Assembly (NCBI RefSeq): GCF_001436555.1
Contig: NZ_AYZR01000004.1
Coordinates: 186,001-250,000 of the forward strand
Length of the DNA: 64,000 nucleotides
Source of the DNA: Lentilactobacillus senioris DSM 24302 = JCM 17472
GTDB lineage: Bacteria; Bacillota; Bacilli; Lactobacillales; Lactobacillaceae
Direction of reading: 5' to 3'
This document shows, piece after piece, positions 63,057 to 64,000 of this stretch. The notes under the pieces were generated by a model. The model had not been told where the DNA came from, searched no databases, and saw nothing but the letters and a program-made list of their open reading frames with translations. Position 1 is the stretch's first letter. Each line of letters begins with the position of its first letter. Made by a program: the position numbers and the translations under genes.

Positions 63057-63117
63057 AAACCGAGGAACCCAACTATACCGGACTTTATTGTCCGTAAATG
63101 GGATCCTCGGTTTTTAT
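63057..63117 (+). terminator. GNAT gene terminator (compound hairpin)
   Basis: Outer arms AAACCGAGGA / TCCTCGGTTT, with an inner hairpin CGGAC / GTCCG (63079-63094), then a T run. Confidence 0.87.
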
Positions 63118-63191
63118 TTTTAAGTCAATTTAAAGTTAAGCGCCTTAATCTAATTCGCGTACTTACAAATCAGTTAAAGGACGTGAAAAGA

Positions 63192-64000
63192 ATGAATTTT
63201 ATTAAACGGGCATGGTTAAACACCTTCGCTAAGTGGGGGCGGACTACCCTGCTCATTTTGGTCACTGCGGCCATATTAATGTTTGTGTTAGCTGGATTAT
63301 TAATCAGCAACGCTGCCAATAAGGCAACAGAACAGGCTAAACAAAATGTGGGCTCTACTCTAACTCTCTCAGCCAATCGGGAAGCCGCTTTTAAAAAAAT
63401 GCAGTCGAGTTCTTCGTCTAGCAGCAATGGTAGGCCAGGCAAAATTAGTATGACACCAGTTAAATTAAGTGATGCTAAAGAAATCGCGAAAAATAGCAAT
63501 ATTTCTAATTATAACGTAATGGTAAATAGTTCTGCCGATGCAAAATCATTTGATACGGTTTCTACTAGCGGTGCTGGTTCTGGAATGATGGGCAAAATGG
63601 GAGGTGGCTCATCAACTGGTGACATTACTATCAATGGGGTCACTGATACCAGCATGGTGGACAGCTTTAAGTCTAAGAGTAGCAAGATTACTTCTGGCCG
63701 GGGCTTAACTGCTGATGATGAGGATACCAATAATACGGTGATTGAAAGTGAACTGGCTGAACAGGATAATCTCAAGGTTGGTGACACAATCACTTTAAAG
63801 AATATTAGCAATAGCAAGAAAACCTACAAACTTAAAATTGTCGGAATTTATAAGGCTTCTGCTAATGCTTCGACTGGGATGATGGGTAACGACCCAGCTA
63901 ATACGATTTATACTTCGTATACCTTGGCTAATACCGTTAAAGGTAGTAAGTACAAGGATACAGCTGACTCAGTAACTTTTAATATTAGTAATCCTACGCA
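63192..64000 (+). CDS. MacB/FtsX-type ABC permease, 3' part missing
   Basis: About 269 N-terminal residues before the window ends, frame open throughout. It begins MNFIKRAWLNTFAKWGRTTL with TM1 (TLLILVTAAILMFVLAGLLI), followed by an extracytoplasmic MacB-core-like domain. That domain has a Ser run (QSSSSSSSNG), GITxGRxLTxDD-like SGRGLTADDED, VIESELAEQDNLKVGDTITL and LKIVGIYKAS. Met/Gly-rich inserts (GSGMMGKMGGGSS, TGMMGNDPA) are notable. The partner ATPase should lie beyond the window. Start ATG 63192 with AAAGGA 10 bases upstream. Confidence 0.88.
   Translation, partial: MNFIKRAWLNTFAKWGRTTLLILVTAAILMFVLAGLLISNAANKATEQAKQNVGSTLTLSANREAAFKKMQSSSSSSSNGRPGKISMTPVKLSDAKEIAKNSNISNYNVMVNSSADAKSFDTVSTSGAGSGMMGKMGGGSSTGDITINGVTDTSMVDSFKSKSSKITSGRGLTADDEDTNNTVIESELAEQDNLKVGDTITLKNISNSKKTYKLKIVGIYKASANASTGMMGNDPANTIYTSYTLANTVKGSKYKDTADSVTFNISNPT

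Noticed and set aside
63170-63817. Minus-strand frames at the right end
   Set aside because: They are antisense to the plus-strand FtsX-type permease, which has a start, ribosome-binding site and clear domains.

Overview
The window is a chromosomal segment from a low-to-moderate GC Firmicute, most likely a member of the Lactobacillaceae. This is inferred from the dnaA-dnaN-yaaA-recF-gyrB-gyrA and rpmH-rnpA-yidC-jag-mnmE-mnmG order, strong AGGAGG ribosome-binding sites with many GTG/TTG starts, and lactobacillus-type families (DUF1836, GRP-type sugar uptake, DegV, a secreted surface protein with YRGW/YSGW segments). I cannot fix the genus; a heterofermentative lactobacillus of the Lentilactobacillus kind would fit. 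No rRNA, tRNA, CRISPR array, prophage or intact insertion sequence was seen.

Region 1 (1-16,050) is the replication origin. gyrA (3' end cut off by the window), gyrB, recF, yaaA, dnaN and dnaA run leftward. rpmH, rnpA, yidC, khpB/jag, mnmE and mnmG run rightward, with a leftward disulfide-reductase-like gene between yidC and jag. DnaA-box clusters flank dnaA on both sides. The dnaA-dnaN spacer carries a run of DnaA-trio codons next to two abutting boxes, which marks the probable unwinding element. A near-perfect parS site precedes gyrA and two weaker ones lie at 14.05 kb and 28.98 kb, but rsmG-parA-parB does not follow mnmG.

Region 2 (16,050-30,430) is a patchwork of small metabolic and regulatory units: a ROK fructokinase with a membrane protein; a zinc dehydrogenase plus glyoxalase-fold protein convergent with a LacI-type repressor; two secreted proteins separated by a decayed spacer holding the tail of an ABC ATPase pseudogene; a D-2-hydroxyacid dehydrogenase; a DUF554/LysR divergent pair; the RelP alarmone synthetase; an MFS exporter/HxlR divergent pair; and an NADH peroxidase/oxidase.

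Region 3 (30,430-44,770) holds a small matrixin protease with a membrane micro-gene, DUF1304, a second DUF554 gene, the complete oppABCDF peptide importer, a tRNA-dihydrouridine synthase, GlcU-type sugar uptake, a quinone-reductase-like protein, a small HTH-membrane protein, an NmrA-like protein and SugE/Gdx. SugE has an attenuator-type leader. Just beyond it lies what looks like a separate highly structured small RNA on the minus strand. The spacer at 43.06-43.32 kb is a second chain of hairpins.

Region 4 (44,770-64,000) carries DegV, a large membrane-anchored orphan, two DHA2-type multidrug exporters (one with MarR), a flavodoxin-fold NAD(P)H oxidoreductase coupled to a 59-residue gene, DUF1836, hemolysin III, a P1B metal ATPase, an ABC-2 exporter operon with its own TetR repressor and two visible operators, an acyl-CoA dehydrogenase-EtfB-EtfA operon divergent from an Rgg-like regulator, a GNAT acetyltransferase and the start of a MacB/FtsX-type permease cut by the window end. 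The acyl-CoA dehydrogenase/Etf unit is unexpected for a lactobacillus.
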